This document shows positions 18,650 through 27,457 of a stretch of DNA of 64,000 bases, one piece after another (within the stretch, counting starts at the first letter, position 1; each line of letters starts with the position of its first letter). A model generated the notes under the pieces. The model saw only the letters and a program-made list of their open reading frames with translations, had not been told where the DNA came from and made no database searches. A program made the position numbers and the translations under genes. Location: assembly GCA_963715045.1 (NCBI GenBank), contig CAVQRC010000039.1, forward strand, positions 1 to 64,000, given 5' to 3'. Origin of the DNA: CAVQRC01 sp963715045. GTDB taxonomy: Bacteria; Planctomycetota; Planctomycetia; Pirellulales; Lacipirellulaceae.

Positions 18650-18685
18650 CACCTCCGAGTTCGAACCCTGACAGGCCCCCTTGCG

Positions 18686-19231
18686 ATGAAGATCTATACC
18701 AGAACTGGCGACCGCGGTGAAACAAGCCTGTTAGGGGGCGTACGGGTGGGCAAAGACGACCTGACCGTCGAGGCGTTCGGAACGGTTGACGAGCTCAATG
18801 CCGGGCTGGGATTGGCTCGGAGCATGGTCCTGCCGGACGTCATCGACGAGGTCATCGGCCGGATTCAGCATCAGCTCTTCGACCTGGGAGCCGAATTGGC
18901 CGCGGGCGAGACGGAGCGGGACCTGCCGAAGATCGGCCAGCGTCAAATCGATGCTCTGGAACGGGCGATCGACGAGTTCGACGCAACGCTGCCACAACTC
19001 GTGAATTTCATTCTTCCTTCAGGCAACCCCGTGGCCTGTCAACTCCACGTTTGTCGGAGCGTTTGTCGGCGGGCGGAACGGTGCACCGTCCGACTGGAAC
19101 GCCAGCGTAGTCAGGACGTCGGATCCGCCGTCGTCTATCTCAACCGGCTGAGCGACTTGTTGTTCGTTCTGGCTCGGGCCGCCAACCACTCCGCGGGCGA
19201 GAGTGAGTTCCTGTGGCAGGCCGGGCAATGA
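18686..19231 (+). CDS. cob(I)alamin adenosyltransferase, PduO type
   Basis: 181 residues from ATG 18686. The enzyme transfers adenosyl from ATP to cob(I)alamin to make coenzyme B12. Family motifs are present: N-terminal KIYTRTGDRGETSLLGG, the VDELNAGLGLAR helix, and the conserved CRRAERCTVRL and LNRLSDLLFVLAR segments near the C-terminus. The usual length is about 185 residues. It ends just before the nitrogen operon but is unlikely to belong to it, since a separate promoter candidate lies between. A uroporphyrinogen-III methyltransferase gene at the right end of the window also belongs to tetrapyrrole metabolism, though far away. Confidence 0.93.
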   Translation: MKIYTRTGDRGETSLLGGVRVGKDDLTVEAFGTVDELNAGLGLARSMVLPDVIDEVIGRIQHQLFDLGAELAAGETERDLPKIGQRQIDALERAIDEFDATLPQLVNFILPSGNPVACQLHVCRSVCRRAERCTVRLERQRSQDVGSAVVYLNRLSDLLFVLARAANHSAGESEFLWQAGQ

Positions 19232-19236
19232 ATGCG

Positions 19237-19252
19237 GGGCACGTTCTGTGCT
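19237..19252 (+). promoter_or_regulatory. sigma-54 (-24/-12) promoter candidate for amt-glnK-glnD
   Basis: GGGCACGTTCTGTGCT fits the consensus TGGCACGNNNNTTGCW with two mismatches; the essential GG (19238-19239) and GC (19250-19251) have the required ten bases between them. The transcript would begin near 19263, 165 bases before the amt start. A 12-base palindrome ACGGTGCACCGT at 19078-19089, about 160 bases upstream, sits at the distance expected of an enhancer site and contains the TGCAC/GTGCA halves of NtrC sites, but with too short a spacer. Confidence 0.5.
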
Positions 19253-19427
19253 CACATCCGTCGCGTTGGTCGTTCCGAAACGTGTGCCAGTCGTCTGGCA
19301 GGTGACTCGATATCACGGGCGGACCGATACGGACGGGCGTCGCTTTACGCCCCCCAGGGGGAATGCTATCTTGTCCCGCAAAGAAGCGGAGACGACGCTC
19401 GGGATCGCCAGTGGAGGAGTTGATCGG

Positions 19428-20933
19428 ATGAGATTTCTGGTAACGCTGCGTATTGTGGCAGGCATTTTCGCCCTTGTGTGGATGGGACAGAACCTTCACG
19501 CCCAGGTCGATTCCGAGGGCGGCACTTCCATCAGCGAAACTCTCGAAGCTCTGCAGGGCGGTGTTGACGAGGCCAATCTGGCCGGCAACAACGCCTGGAT
19601 GTTGACTTCCACCGCGCTGGTGCTGTTCATGACGGTGCCGGGTCTGGCCATGTTCTATGGTGGCCTCGTTCGACGTAAGAACGTGCTCAGCGTGATCATG
19701 CAATGCCTGTTTCTGATGGGCATCATGACCGCGATCTGGGCCATCTACGGCTATTCGCTCGCCTTTGGCGGATCAGGGGCGTGGTGGGGAAACGGCGAGT
19801 TCCTGTTCATGCGGAACGTGGCCCGCCAGTGGGACGAGTCGTTCGACGACGCCAATCAAAATGGCACCTGGGACGAGGGCGAGGAATTCACCGACCTCAA
19901 TGACAATGCAGCCTATGATTCGGGGCCCGTCACGCCCATGGAAGGCGCCATTCCGCGGCTCACACACATGCTCTTTCAAGGCATGTTCTTCATCATCACG
20001 CCTGCCCTGATCTGCGGCGCTTTTGCCGAACGGATGAAGTTCAGCACGATGGTCGTATTCCTGATTCTGTGGGGCACGCTCGTTTACACACCCCTCTGCC
20101 ACTGGGTGTGGGACGGCGGGATCCTCGCATTCGTACCGACCGGCGAGGACGGACACGGGATCGCCGGGGGGGCACTCGACTTTGCCGGCGGTACAGTCGT
20201 TCATATCAGTTCGGGAGTTTCAGCCCTGATCTGTGCCCTGCTGATTGGTCACCGCATCGGATTCGGATCGGCGGATCTGCGGCCCCATAACCTCACCTAC
20301 ACGGCGCTCGGGGCCGGCATGCTCTGGTTCGGCTGGTTCGGGTTTAACGCCGGCAGCGAACTGGCCAGCGACGGTCTCACGTCCAGCGCGTTCGCGGTGA
20401 CCCACTTCTCGGCCGCCGCCGGAGCCGTTGCCTGGGCCCTCGCCGAGTGGTTACAGAGTGGCAAGGCAACCATCCTCGGTACGGCTTCCGGGGCCGTGGC
20501 TGGACTGGTCTGCATCACGCCCGCTGCCGGATTCGTTCAGCCCATGCCATCGCTGCTCATTGGCGCTCTCGCGGGAGTCTTCTGCTTTTTCGCCTGCAGC
20601 ACCGTCAAGGCGCGGTTCGGCTACGACGACTCGCTCGACGCGTTTGGTGTCCATGGAATTGGCGGTACGCTGGGGGCCCTACTCACCGGCGTCTTCGCCA
20701 CCCGCGCCTGTTGGGATATCGATAATGGCCAGCCACTGGGATTGATCGAAGGCAATACGCGAGTGCTGATTGGCCAGGTCGTGGCCGTCGTGGTCACCTG
20801 GATCTTCTCCATCGTCGTGACGCTGATCCTCCTCAAGATCCTCGACGCCACCATGGGCTTGCGGGTCGATGAGAAAGACGAAATTGTCGGGCTCGACCAG
20901 ACCCTGCACAATGAAGAGGGCTATATCTTTTGA
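19428..20933 (+). CDS. amt: ammonium transporter with DxNxNG insertion in a periplasmic loop
   Basis: 501 residues from ATG 19428, supported by GGAGGAG about nine bases upstream. A signal peptide (to about LHAQ, residue 26) precedes 11 membrane helices. Conserved Amt features are MTVPGLAMFYGGLVRRKN in helix 1, FFIITPALICGAFAERM in helix 3, the twin-histidine region helices (DFAGGTVVHISSG and DAFGVHGIGGTLG) and GWFGFNAGSE. Between helices 2 and 3, at about residues 131-172, there is an acidic insertion with DDANQNGTWDEGEEF and DLNDNAAYD, resembling calcium-binding DxNxNG loops. This loop should face the periplasm near the ammonium entry site. The gene is followed by glnK and glnD. Confidence 0.94.
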   Translation: MRFLVTLRIVAGIFALVWMGQNLHAQVDSEGGTSISETLEALQGGVDEANLAGNNAWMLTSTALVLFMTVPGLAMFYGGLVRRKNVLSVIMQCLFLMGIMTAIWAIYGYSLAFGGSGAWWGNGEFLFMRNVARQWDESFDDANQNGTWDEGEEFTDLNDNAAYDSGPVTPMEGAIPRLTHMLFQGMFFIITPALICGAFAERMKFSTMVVFLILWGTLVYTPLCHWVWDGGILAFVPTGEDGHGIAGGALDFAGGTVVHISSGVSALICALLIGHRIGFGSADLRPHNLTYTALGAGMLWFGWFGFNAGSELASDGLTSSAFAVTHFSAAAGAVAWALAEWLQSGKATILGTASGAVAGLVCITPAAGFVQPMPSLLIGALAGVFCFFACSTVKARFGYDDSLDAFGVHGIGGTLGALLTGVFATRACWDIDNGQPLGLIEGNTRVLIGQVVAVVVTWIFSIVVTLILLKILDATMGLRVDEKDEIVGLDQTLHNEEGYIF

Positions 20934-21104
20934 ACACCGGGGAGCCCACTTGCCGAAACGGGCGACGTTGACGCATCGTGGCGGCCAACAGCGGCCAGGG
21001 ATTGCGGACCAGGCCCGGATGCAGCGGCGGTCTGCACCTCAATCCGGTTGGATTCCCCCCATGCGGACTTTCAGAACACAGTAAGAATACGGGGTTAAAA
21101 AGCG

Positions 21105-21443
21105 ATGAAGAAAATCGAAGCCATTATTCGTATTTTCAAGCTCGAAGACGTGAAGAATGCACTCAACAAGGAGGGCATTACCGGGATGACGGTGACCGAG
21201 GTTCGCGGTTTTGGCCGTCAGAAAGGGCATACCGAAACCTACCGGGGTACCGAGTACGCCGTAGACTTCGTACCCAAAGTGAAGCTCGAGGTGGTCGTCG
21301 ACGACGATCGCGAACAGATGGCGGTCGACACGATTACCAACAATGCCCGTACCGGCCAGATCGGCGACGGGAAAATCTTCATCACGGATCTCTCCGGCTC
21401 GGTTCGGATTCGCACCGGGGAAACCGGCGGCGACGCCCTGTAG
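21105..21443 (+). CDS. glnK: PII signal protein with Tyr51 (GlnK/GlnB)
   Basis: 112 residues. PII trimers sense ATP/ADP and 2-oxoglutarate and, as GlnK, plug the Amt channel. The signature is complete: VRGFGRQKGHTETYRG at the start of the T-loop, uridylylation site Tyr51 in GTEYAVDF, and the C-terminal nucleotide-binding part NNARTGQIGDGKIF with RIRTGE. It stands 171 bases after amt and ten bases before the glnD start, so target, regulator and modifying enzyme are together. I use glnK because of linkage to amt; glnB would be an equal label by sequence. Confidence 0.95.
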   Translation: MKKIEAIIRIFKLEDVKNALNKEGITGMTVTEVRGFGRQKGHTETYRGTEYAVDFVPKVKLEVVVDDDREQMAVDTITNNARTGQIGDGKIFITDLSGSVRIRTGETGGDAL

Positions 21444-21453
21444 CGCAAGTCCG

Positions 21454-24090
21454 ATGCCAACGGCAGCGAATCTCGATACGCGCATACTTTCACTCCGGGA
21501 CCGGGTCTGCCAGGCTCGGGCGGAGGTGCGGGAACTTCACGACCGTGGCGTCTCGGGAGGGAAAGTCGCGGCGCGTCTGACGACGGCCATGGATGAAGCC
21601 GTTGCGGCGGTGGTTCGGTTCGTGCTGGACGACCTCGACGCGGAGATGGCTGCGACCCTGCGGAGCCGCGTGGTTGTCGCGGCACACGGCGGGTACGGGC
21701 GACGGCAACTGGCTCCCTATTCCGATATCGATGTCCTGCTGCTGCACAACTTCCGCAACAAGGGCGGATTCAGTGAATTCCAGTCGCGGTTGCTGGCAGC
21801 GCTGAGTGATCTGGCGGTACCCATCGGGTTTCTCACCTATTCGCTCGGAGAGGCACTCGATTCAGCTCGCAAGGAGCCTGAAACGCTGACGTCGCTGCTC
21901 GAGTGCCGTCCGTTGATCGGCAACGACGAACTGTCCACGGAGTTCACGGCACGGCTCGCCAAGACGTTGCGTCGTCGCAGCGGAGCGTATTGCCAGGTGG
22001 TCATCGCCGCGCGTGCCAAGGAACGCCACCAGCACGGCGAAAGCGTCTACTTGCTGGAACCGAATGTGAAGGGATCGCGAGGAGGCCTCCGCGACATCCA
22101 GTTGCTGAGATGGCTCGGATTCCTGCACTATTCGGCGACCGATCCCGACGCCCTGTATCGCCAGGGAGCGCTCGCGAAACTGGAGCATCACCGACTTCGC
22201 CATGCCGAAGAGTTTCTCCTGCGCCTTCGGAATGAAATGCATTTTCACGCGGGCCGGGCGAATGACGTGCTCCATCGCAGCGAACAACTGCGAATCGCCG
22301 AGGCGTTCGGTTACCGTGAAAAAGCCGGGCTGTTGCCCGTCCAGCAGTTGATGCGGGAGTATTTCTGGAATACCAGCCAGGTGGCGATGCTCGCGCGTCG
22401 ATTTCGTGCGGCCGTGACTCCTCGATCGGCCGCTGTGCAGGTGCTGACACCGGTGTTTACGCACAAAGTGGACGAGTTGTTTCGCGTCGGAAGCCGCCAG
22501 ATTTCGGCCACCCGCGCGGGCATGGATCACATTCGTACCAGCCTGCCAGCGATTCTGCGGCTCGTGGATCTGGCCGGCCTCTACGATCGGCAAATCGATC
22601 CGGCAACCTGGTCCGCCGTACAACTAGCCGCACCGCACCTGCCGGAGGAAGCCTCCGACGAAGCGATCCACCGTTTCCTGTCGCTGATGGCGGTCCCCAA
22701 TCGGCTTGGCGAGCGGCTGAGATTGCTGCACGGGTTAGGGGTGCTTGAGCGGATTATTCCCGCTTACAAACGGATCCGCTGTTTGCTCCAGTTCAACTTC
22801 TACCACAAGTACACCGTCGACGAGCACTGCATTCTTGCCGTCGAGTCGGCCGCCGAACTCGACAAGGGAGAGGGAGCGCTTGCCGAGACCTATCAGAACC
22901 TCAAGAACAAACGTCTGCTGCACCTGGCATTGCTGCTGCATGACGTGGGCAAGGGACTCGACGAGGATCACAGCGTGGCGGGCACGCGGATTGCCCTCGA
23001 GACCGCGGAACGACTGAAGCTTCCGGAGGTTGATCGACAGACTCTGGCGCGGCTGATCCGACATCATCTCGCGATGTCTGACCTGGCTTTCTTTCGCAAT
23101 CTGGCCGACGACGAAGTGATCGCCCAATTTGCGGCAAAGATTGGTACCGTCGAGACTCTGCAGATGCTGTACGTGTTGACGTGCGCGGATTTGAACGCGG
23201 TCGGACCCGGCGTGTTGACGAAGTGGAAGATCGACACGTTGACTCATTTGCTGCACGTGACGCGAGACTACCTCGCCACAGGGGTTCTTCCCTCGTCGAG
23301 TACCCGCCGCACGACGAGTCGCAACAACGTACTTGCCAAGCTGGACGCGGAGTGGCAAAGCGATTCGTGGTATCAGCGGCAAATCGAGCGTCTACCGCCT
23401 GACATGCTTGCCAGTCAGCGTCCCGGCGAGTTGGCCAGACTCCTGATGGCCTGGCACGACGTGGCTGCCGGCGGAATCCACGCCGAGGGGAAATATGCAG
23501 GTGACGGCGACAGCTACGAGTTTCTGGTGGCGATTCCGGGGGGGCGAGGAAAGGGCGTTTTCGCGCGGCTCGCCGGAGCCCTGTCGAGTTTCGGCTTGTC
23601 GATCGTTTCCGCCCACGTCGACGAACTCGCGGACGGACTGCTGCTGGTTCGATTCTCGGCAGCCGATCCGCTCGTCCATACGCAGCGCCGCGAGGACCGC
23701 GAGGCGGAACTCGTGACCGGCGTTCTGGAGCGGTTCGAAAGCGGGCAACAGCCTCGGTTTCGGCCGCTGTGGGGCGAAGAGGAGCTCCGCCGGCAGCAGC
23801 AGCTGTGTGCGATGCCGATTCGCGTCGAGGTCGATTCGAGGTCCAGTCGCGAACACACCATCATCGAAGTCATCGCGTTTGATCGCCAGGGCCTGCTGTA
23901 TCGGCTGGCCCGGCGGATTCACGAACTGGGGCTCGACATCCACGTGGCGAAAATCGGAACCGTGGTCGATCAAGTGGCCGACGTGTTCTACGTGACCGAA
24001 CGGGATGGTCGCAAAGTCTCCGGTCAAGAGCGAATTGAAGCAATCCGCAGTGGCGTTTACGAAGCCGTCATGCTTTACGAAGACGCGTAG
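21454..24090 (+). CDS. glnD: [protein-PII] uridylyltransferase/uridylyl-removing enzyme
   Basis: 878 residues from ATG 21454. GlnD uridylylates PII at Tyr51 under nitrogen limitation and removes UMP when glutamine is high. Domain order is normal: nucleotidyltransferase with GGYGRRQLAPYSDIDVL (residues 79-95), the GlnD-type helical linker with EPNVKGSRGGLRDIQ, an HD hydrolase domain with HDVGKG near residue 510, and two C-terminal ACT domains (about residues 680-760 and 790-870) that bind glutamine. It follows glnK immediately. Length is typical. No frameshift is seen. Confidence 0.95.
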   Translation: MPTAANLDTRILSLRDRVCQARAEVRELHDRGVSGGKVAARLTTAMDEAVAAVVRFVLDDLDAEMAATLRSRVVVAAHGGYGRRQLAPYSDIDVLLLHNFRNKGGFSEFQSRLLAALSDLAVPIGFLTYSLGEALDSARKEPETLTSLLECRPLIGNDELSTEFTARLAKTLRRRSGAYCQVVIAARAKERHQHGESVYLLEPNVKGSRGGLRDIQLLRWLGFLHYSATDPDALYRQGALAKLEHHRLRHAEEFLLRLRNEMHFHAGRANDVLHRSEQLRIAEAFGYREKAGLLPVQQLMREYFWNTSQVAMLARRFRAAVTPRSAAVQVLTPVFTHKVDELFRVGSRQISATRAGMDHIRTSLPAILRLVDLAGLYDRQIDPATWSAVQLAAPHLPEEASDEAIHRFLSLMAVPNRLGERLRLLHGLGVLERIIPAYKRIRCLLQFNFYHKYTVDEHCILAVESAAELDKGEGALAETYQNLKNKRLLHLALLLHDVGKGLDEDHSVAGTRIALETAERLKLPEVDRQTLARLIRHHLAMSDLAFFRNLADDEVIAQFAAKIGTVETLQMLYVLTCADLNAVGPGVLTKWKIDTLTHLLHVTRDYLATGVLPSSSTRRTTSRNNVLAKLDAEWQSDSWYQRQIERLPPDMLASQRPGELARLLMAWHDVAAGGIHAEGKYAGDGDSYEFLVAIPGGRGKGVFARLAGALSSFGLSIVSAHVDELADGLLLVRFSAADPLVHTQRREDREAELVTGVLERFESGQQPRFRPLWGEEELRRQQQLCAMPIRVEVDSRSSREHTIIEVIAFDRQGLLYRLARRIHELGLDIHVAKIGTVVDQVADVFYVTERDGRKVSGQERIEAIRSGVYEAVMLYEDA

Positions 24091-24116
24091 TCGGGGTACT
24101 CCGCGGACCCGGCCCG

Positions 24117-24167
24117 GTGCGGGCCTCGGTGATCCGCACCGCTGCTGCCCTGCCTCGGAAAGGCAGC
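24117..24167. terminator. paired hairpins between convergent glnD and the vWA gene
   Basis: Two adjacent inverted repeats, GTGCGG/CCGCAC (24117-24139) and GCTGCC/GGCAGC (24144-24167), occupy the 91-base gap between two converging genes. There is no clear U-tract, so termination is inferred from position and structure. Confidence 0.45.
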
Positions 24168-24181
24168 ACGACAGCGACCGC

Positions 24182-26494
24182 TCACCAGGTGACGATTTCG
24201 TTGCCCAGTCGAACCACCACCGGATCATCCATCGCCAGGTACCGTCTGACTTCCGGGCCATGAGTGCGGACGAGGTCGAAGTACTCACGACTGTACCGCT
24301 CAATGCGGCGTGCTTCCGCGATCTGTTGGTCATCGACCGTCGAATCAATCCATTTGCCTCCGCGGAAGAAGAACGTCTTCTGGCCGACCGTCCGGATGGT
24401 CGTCAGGGCGACATTCTGGTTCGTCTCGAGGTCGCGGACGACGGCTGCTTCGCCGAGTAACCCCCCACCAAAACCGCCATAAGTTCCGGAAGCGTGATCT
24501 GCGTCGGCAGCCGGGAGCAAGGCGGCCCGCTTCAGTTGACCCTTCGCGGCGCGGCCACCAAGGGCCAGCCGGCCTGCGGTTTCCTGGAAGGAGTGATCCG
24601 CCCGCTGTCGGGCCTGATTGGCGTTGCCCGCCAGATCGCCCAACGCCGTCGTTTCGTCGGCCAGGAACGATGTGTACGGCGTCATGATTCCATGCTCGGT
24701 CGCCAGCGAGACCAGCTCTTGGACTAGTTCGTCGTTCGAGCCCTCGAGATCGATCAGGTCGAGGATTTCCCCCACCCGACGGGTCGCCCAGAGCCGGGCA
24801 ATAAACGCATTGGTGCTGTCGTTGCTCTTCTCGACCAGGTCGCTCGTCGATTCGTATCGTTGGTTCGTGCCATTCATGCTCCCGGAAACAGTAATCCGAG
24901 CGGCCCCGGGAATCTTATAGCGGCCGAAGATCAGTAGCTGCTCACCGGCGAACAGGTCGAACATGCCGCCCGGATAGAGGCGGCTGATCGGCGGACCCTG
25001 CTCGATCGTGGCCCCTTCGACGTCGACGGTCAACGTGACGTCGGTCAGTACGGGAGACTCGATTCGCTGGTAAAGTTTGCTGACGGCGACTTCGATGTCC
25101 TCTGACGGACGCACGTATTCGCTCTGACCGAAATTCTGCCGCACGAGCTTGTCGAGCAACCGGCTGTTGACATCGTAGCCGACTCCAAACGCGAACAGCC
25201 TGCCTCGGACATGGTTCGCCTGTTTGACGCGGGCAACGATCTTGGCTTCGTTCTGGACGCCAGCCGTCGGCAATCCGTCCGTCAGGAAAACGATGTAACT
25301 GGAACGTTCCGAATCGCGGAGTTGCGACATCGCGACCTGGAGCGCTTCGTCGATGTTCGTGCCTCCGCCAGCGTTGAGCCCTTCGACGAAGCCGATCGCG
25401 GCCTGACGGGTCTCGTCGTCGAATCGCTGAATCTCGGGTCGGAAGCTGACCACATTCGTGTCGTAGGCGATGATGTTGAACGTGTCCCCCTCCCGGAGCT
25501 GGTTGAGCACGAATCGCAAGGCATTTTTCGCCTGACGGATCTTGTCGCCACTCATGCTGCCAGAGCGGTCGACGACGAACAGCACGGTCTTCTCGGGGAG
25601 ATCCTGTTCTCGATCGGCAAGTTGTGGCGATGCCATCAGCAGAAAATAACCGTCCTCATCGGCAGTGGGACGATAACTCAACACGCTTGTCTCGACGGCC
25701 GCGTCGCCGATGTCGAACAGCAGGCGAAAGTCGCGCGTCGGAACGTAATTCTTAAGCGACACTTTGAGCACGGCATGGCGATCGTCGGGCCGTTCGATTT
25801 CCACTTCGTGCGTCGGGCTATAGATGTTCTTCAGTGGTTGCGACGTCTCTACGGCACAACGAATCGACAGTGATTCCAGCGGCTGTGACGTGTACTTGGC
25901 GGTTTGGAGAGGGAAGAGAAAGTCAGTCACTCCCTGGTCGCGGCGGCAGGCCTGCGAGTACCGCAGCATGACTTTTCGTTCGGCACCGGGTGGAACGGGG
26001 AACACGCTGGTTTTGAACATTCCCTGGCCGATCCATTCGAGGAGGGCCGGATCCTGGTTCTTGCGGACAATCTCTTCGTAGAGTTTGCGGGCCTCTTCGG
26101 CGGGGAGGAGGCGGGCCGGAGTCTCCTTCCCGTCCACCAGGAGCGTCAGTTGGTCGACGGCGCCGTCGTACGGCAGCGGAAAGACGAAGCACACTTCCAG
26201 GGGGGAACTGCCCGTGTTGACGAACGTCTGGGACACCTGGACCTGGGCGATCGAGTCGGTAATCGACGCTTCGAGGTCGACCGCCCGAACCTGGTACGAT
26301 CCAGGCTCCGGCCTGGGAACGATCCGCGGCAAGCGAATCTGGCGGTCCGGAGAGACGTCGACGAGCAGCCCCTGCCCCGACGTCGTCCCCGCCGCGAAAA
26401 ACGCCGTCAGCGATGCCAGCAGGCAGGTCAGCAGGGGCCTTGACGGTCGCGAAGGCGTTGCACGCAGGCTTTCACAGAGTTCGCGGAATTGCAT
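24182..26494 (-). CDS. VIT and von Willebrand A domain secreted protein
   Basis: 770 residues from ATG 26494, supported by GGGAGG seven bases upstream. The N-terminus has a hydrophobic signal (LLTCLLASLTAFFAAG). The VIT domain (about residues 60-190) shows VQVSQTFVNTGSSPLEVCFVFPLP and the EEARKLYEEIV segment. The vWA domain (about 280-470) has a complete MIDAS: VVDRSGSMSGDK, a central Thr region and LTDGLPT. This is the inter-alpha-trypsin-inhibitor-like architecture common in planctomycetes, probably an envelope protein binding a ligand through divalent metal. A shorter C-terminal domain follows with a gap of Gly/Ala-rich sequence. No partner genes are adjacent. Confidence 0.9.
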   Translation of the reverse strand: MQFRELCESLRATPSRPSRPLLTCLLASLTAFFAAGTTSGQGLLVDVSPDRQIRLPRIVPRPEPGSYQVRAVDLEASITDSIAQVQVSQTFVNTGSSPLEVCFVFPLPYDGAVDQLTLLVDGKETPARLLPAEEARKLYEEIVRKNQDPALLEWIGQGMFKTSVFPVPPGAERKVMLRYSQACRRDQGVTDFLFPLQTAKYTSQPLESLSIRCAVETSQPLKNIYSPTHEVEIERPDDRHAVLKVSLKNYVPTRDFRLLFDIGDAAVETSVLSYRPTADEDGYFLLMASPQLADREQDLPEKTVLFVVDRSGSMSGDKIRQAKNALRFVLNQLREGDTFNIIAYDTNVVSFRPEIQRFDDETRQAAIGFVEGLNAGGGTNIDEALQVAMSQLRDSERSSYIVFLTDGLPTAGVQNEAKIVARVKQANHVRGRLFAFGVGYDVNSRLLDKLVRQNFGQSEYVRPSEDIEVAVSKLYQRIESPVLTDVTLTVDVEGATIEQGPPISRLYPGGMFDLFAGEQLLIFGRYKIPGAARITVSGSMNGTNQRYESTSDLVEKSNDSTNAFIARLWATRRVGEILDLIDLEGSNDELVQELVSLATEHGIMTPYTSFLADETTALGDLAGNANQARQRADHSFQETAGRLALGGRAAKGQLKRAALLPAADADHASGTYGGFGGGLLGEAAVVRDLETNQNVALTTIRTVGQKTFFFRGGKWIDSTVDDQQIAEARRIERYSREYFDLVRTHGPEVRRYLAMDDPVVVRLGNEIVTW

Positions 26495-26682
26495 TGAAGA
26501 AGCCTCCCCTCGAGTAACGCTGACAGTTGCCGGGCTCCCGCTCCGCAGCGGCCCTGATTCATTCGACGCACACGCTGCGAGAAAGTTCCCCATTGCCCTT
26601 GCCTCATTCGACCCGTTTCGCGAAGATCCGCCCCCTCGGTTTCTCGGTTCCTGGCGGGAGCGGTGAGGCTCTCAGGCGACGC

Positions 26683-27399
26683 ATGACCCAAGCGATACGG
26701 CTCTTGATTGCGATCAGCCTGGTAGCGGGCGGGTGCCACCACTTTCACGAGGAGCTGCCGCTTCTCGATCTCCCCCCGCCACCTCATTTTTCCGGACTCA
26801 CCGCCGAAGCGTTACCGAGTCGGGTGGATGGGCCCCCCCTCGCCCCGCCCAGGTTGCCGGTCCCCGATCCGGCCACGGTTGCCAATCCCATGTTCGTGCC
26901 AGTCACCAATCACGAAACGGCTTGGAAGGCGATCGTCGATTCCGTCGACGATTACTTCCGGATCGCCAGCGAAGATCGGATCCGGATCTCCGATAACCTG
27001 TTGACGGAAGGACGTATCGACACGTATCCCCAGATGGCCGCGACGCTTCCGGAACTTCATCGCGGCACGTCGGTCGGTCGTTTCAATCGTTGGCAGAACA
27101 CCTTCCAGACGATCCGACAGCATGCTTATGTTCGAGTCGTTCCTACCTCGGGCGGATACCACGTCGAGATCGTCATCGACAAGGAACTGGAGGACTTGCC
27201 GCGGCCGCAACATGCAACGGCCGGCGCCGCAACATTTCGCACCGACAGCTCACTCCCATCGAATCTCGAGCTCGCGCCACTCGCGTCGCTTCCCTCGCCG
27301 GTGTGGATCCCCATCGGCCGCGACGTGCTGCTGGAACAGAAAATCCTGCAAGAGATTCGATCGCGGCTCGACGTGACACCGCCGGGAGTCGTTTACTAG
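26683..27399 (+). CDS. putative lipoprotein of unknown function
   Basis: 238 residues from ATG 26683. The N-terminus is a lipoprotein signal: LLIAISLVAGGC with the lipobox cysteine at about residue 18. A Pro/Leu-rich linker follows, then a compact domain with ETAWKAIVDSVDDYFRI, EGRIDTYPQMAAT and AYVRVVPTSGGYHVEIVID, a pattern I associate with planctomycete lipoproteins of unknown role. It is divergent from the VIT/vWA gene; the 188 bases between them should hold both promoters. It is convergent with the histidine kinase. Confidence 0.72.
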   Translation: MTQAIRLLIAISLVAGGCHHFHEELPLLDLPPPPHFSGLTAEALPSRVDGPPLAPPRLPVPDPATVANPMFVPVTNHETAWKAIVDSVDDYFRIASEDRIRISDNLLTEGRIDTYPQMAATLPELHRGTSVGRFNRWQNTFQTIRQHAYVRVVPTSGGYHVEIVIDKELEDLPRPQHATAGAATFRTDSSLPSNLELAPLASLPSPVWIPIGRDVLLEQKILQEIRSRLDVTPPGVVY

Positions 27400-27457
27400 C
27401 AGCGTGGATCCGACCAGCGGCGTGGATCAGGCTCTGAGCCGTGCGGCCTCGTCGTTT

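Noticed and set aside
19078..19089. ACGGTGCACCGT as a true NtrC site
   Set aside because: The half-sites are directly joined, whereas NtrC sites have a spacer of several bases, and it lies inside a conserved coding region. Mentioned only as a possibility.
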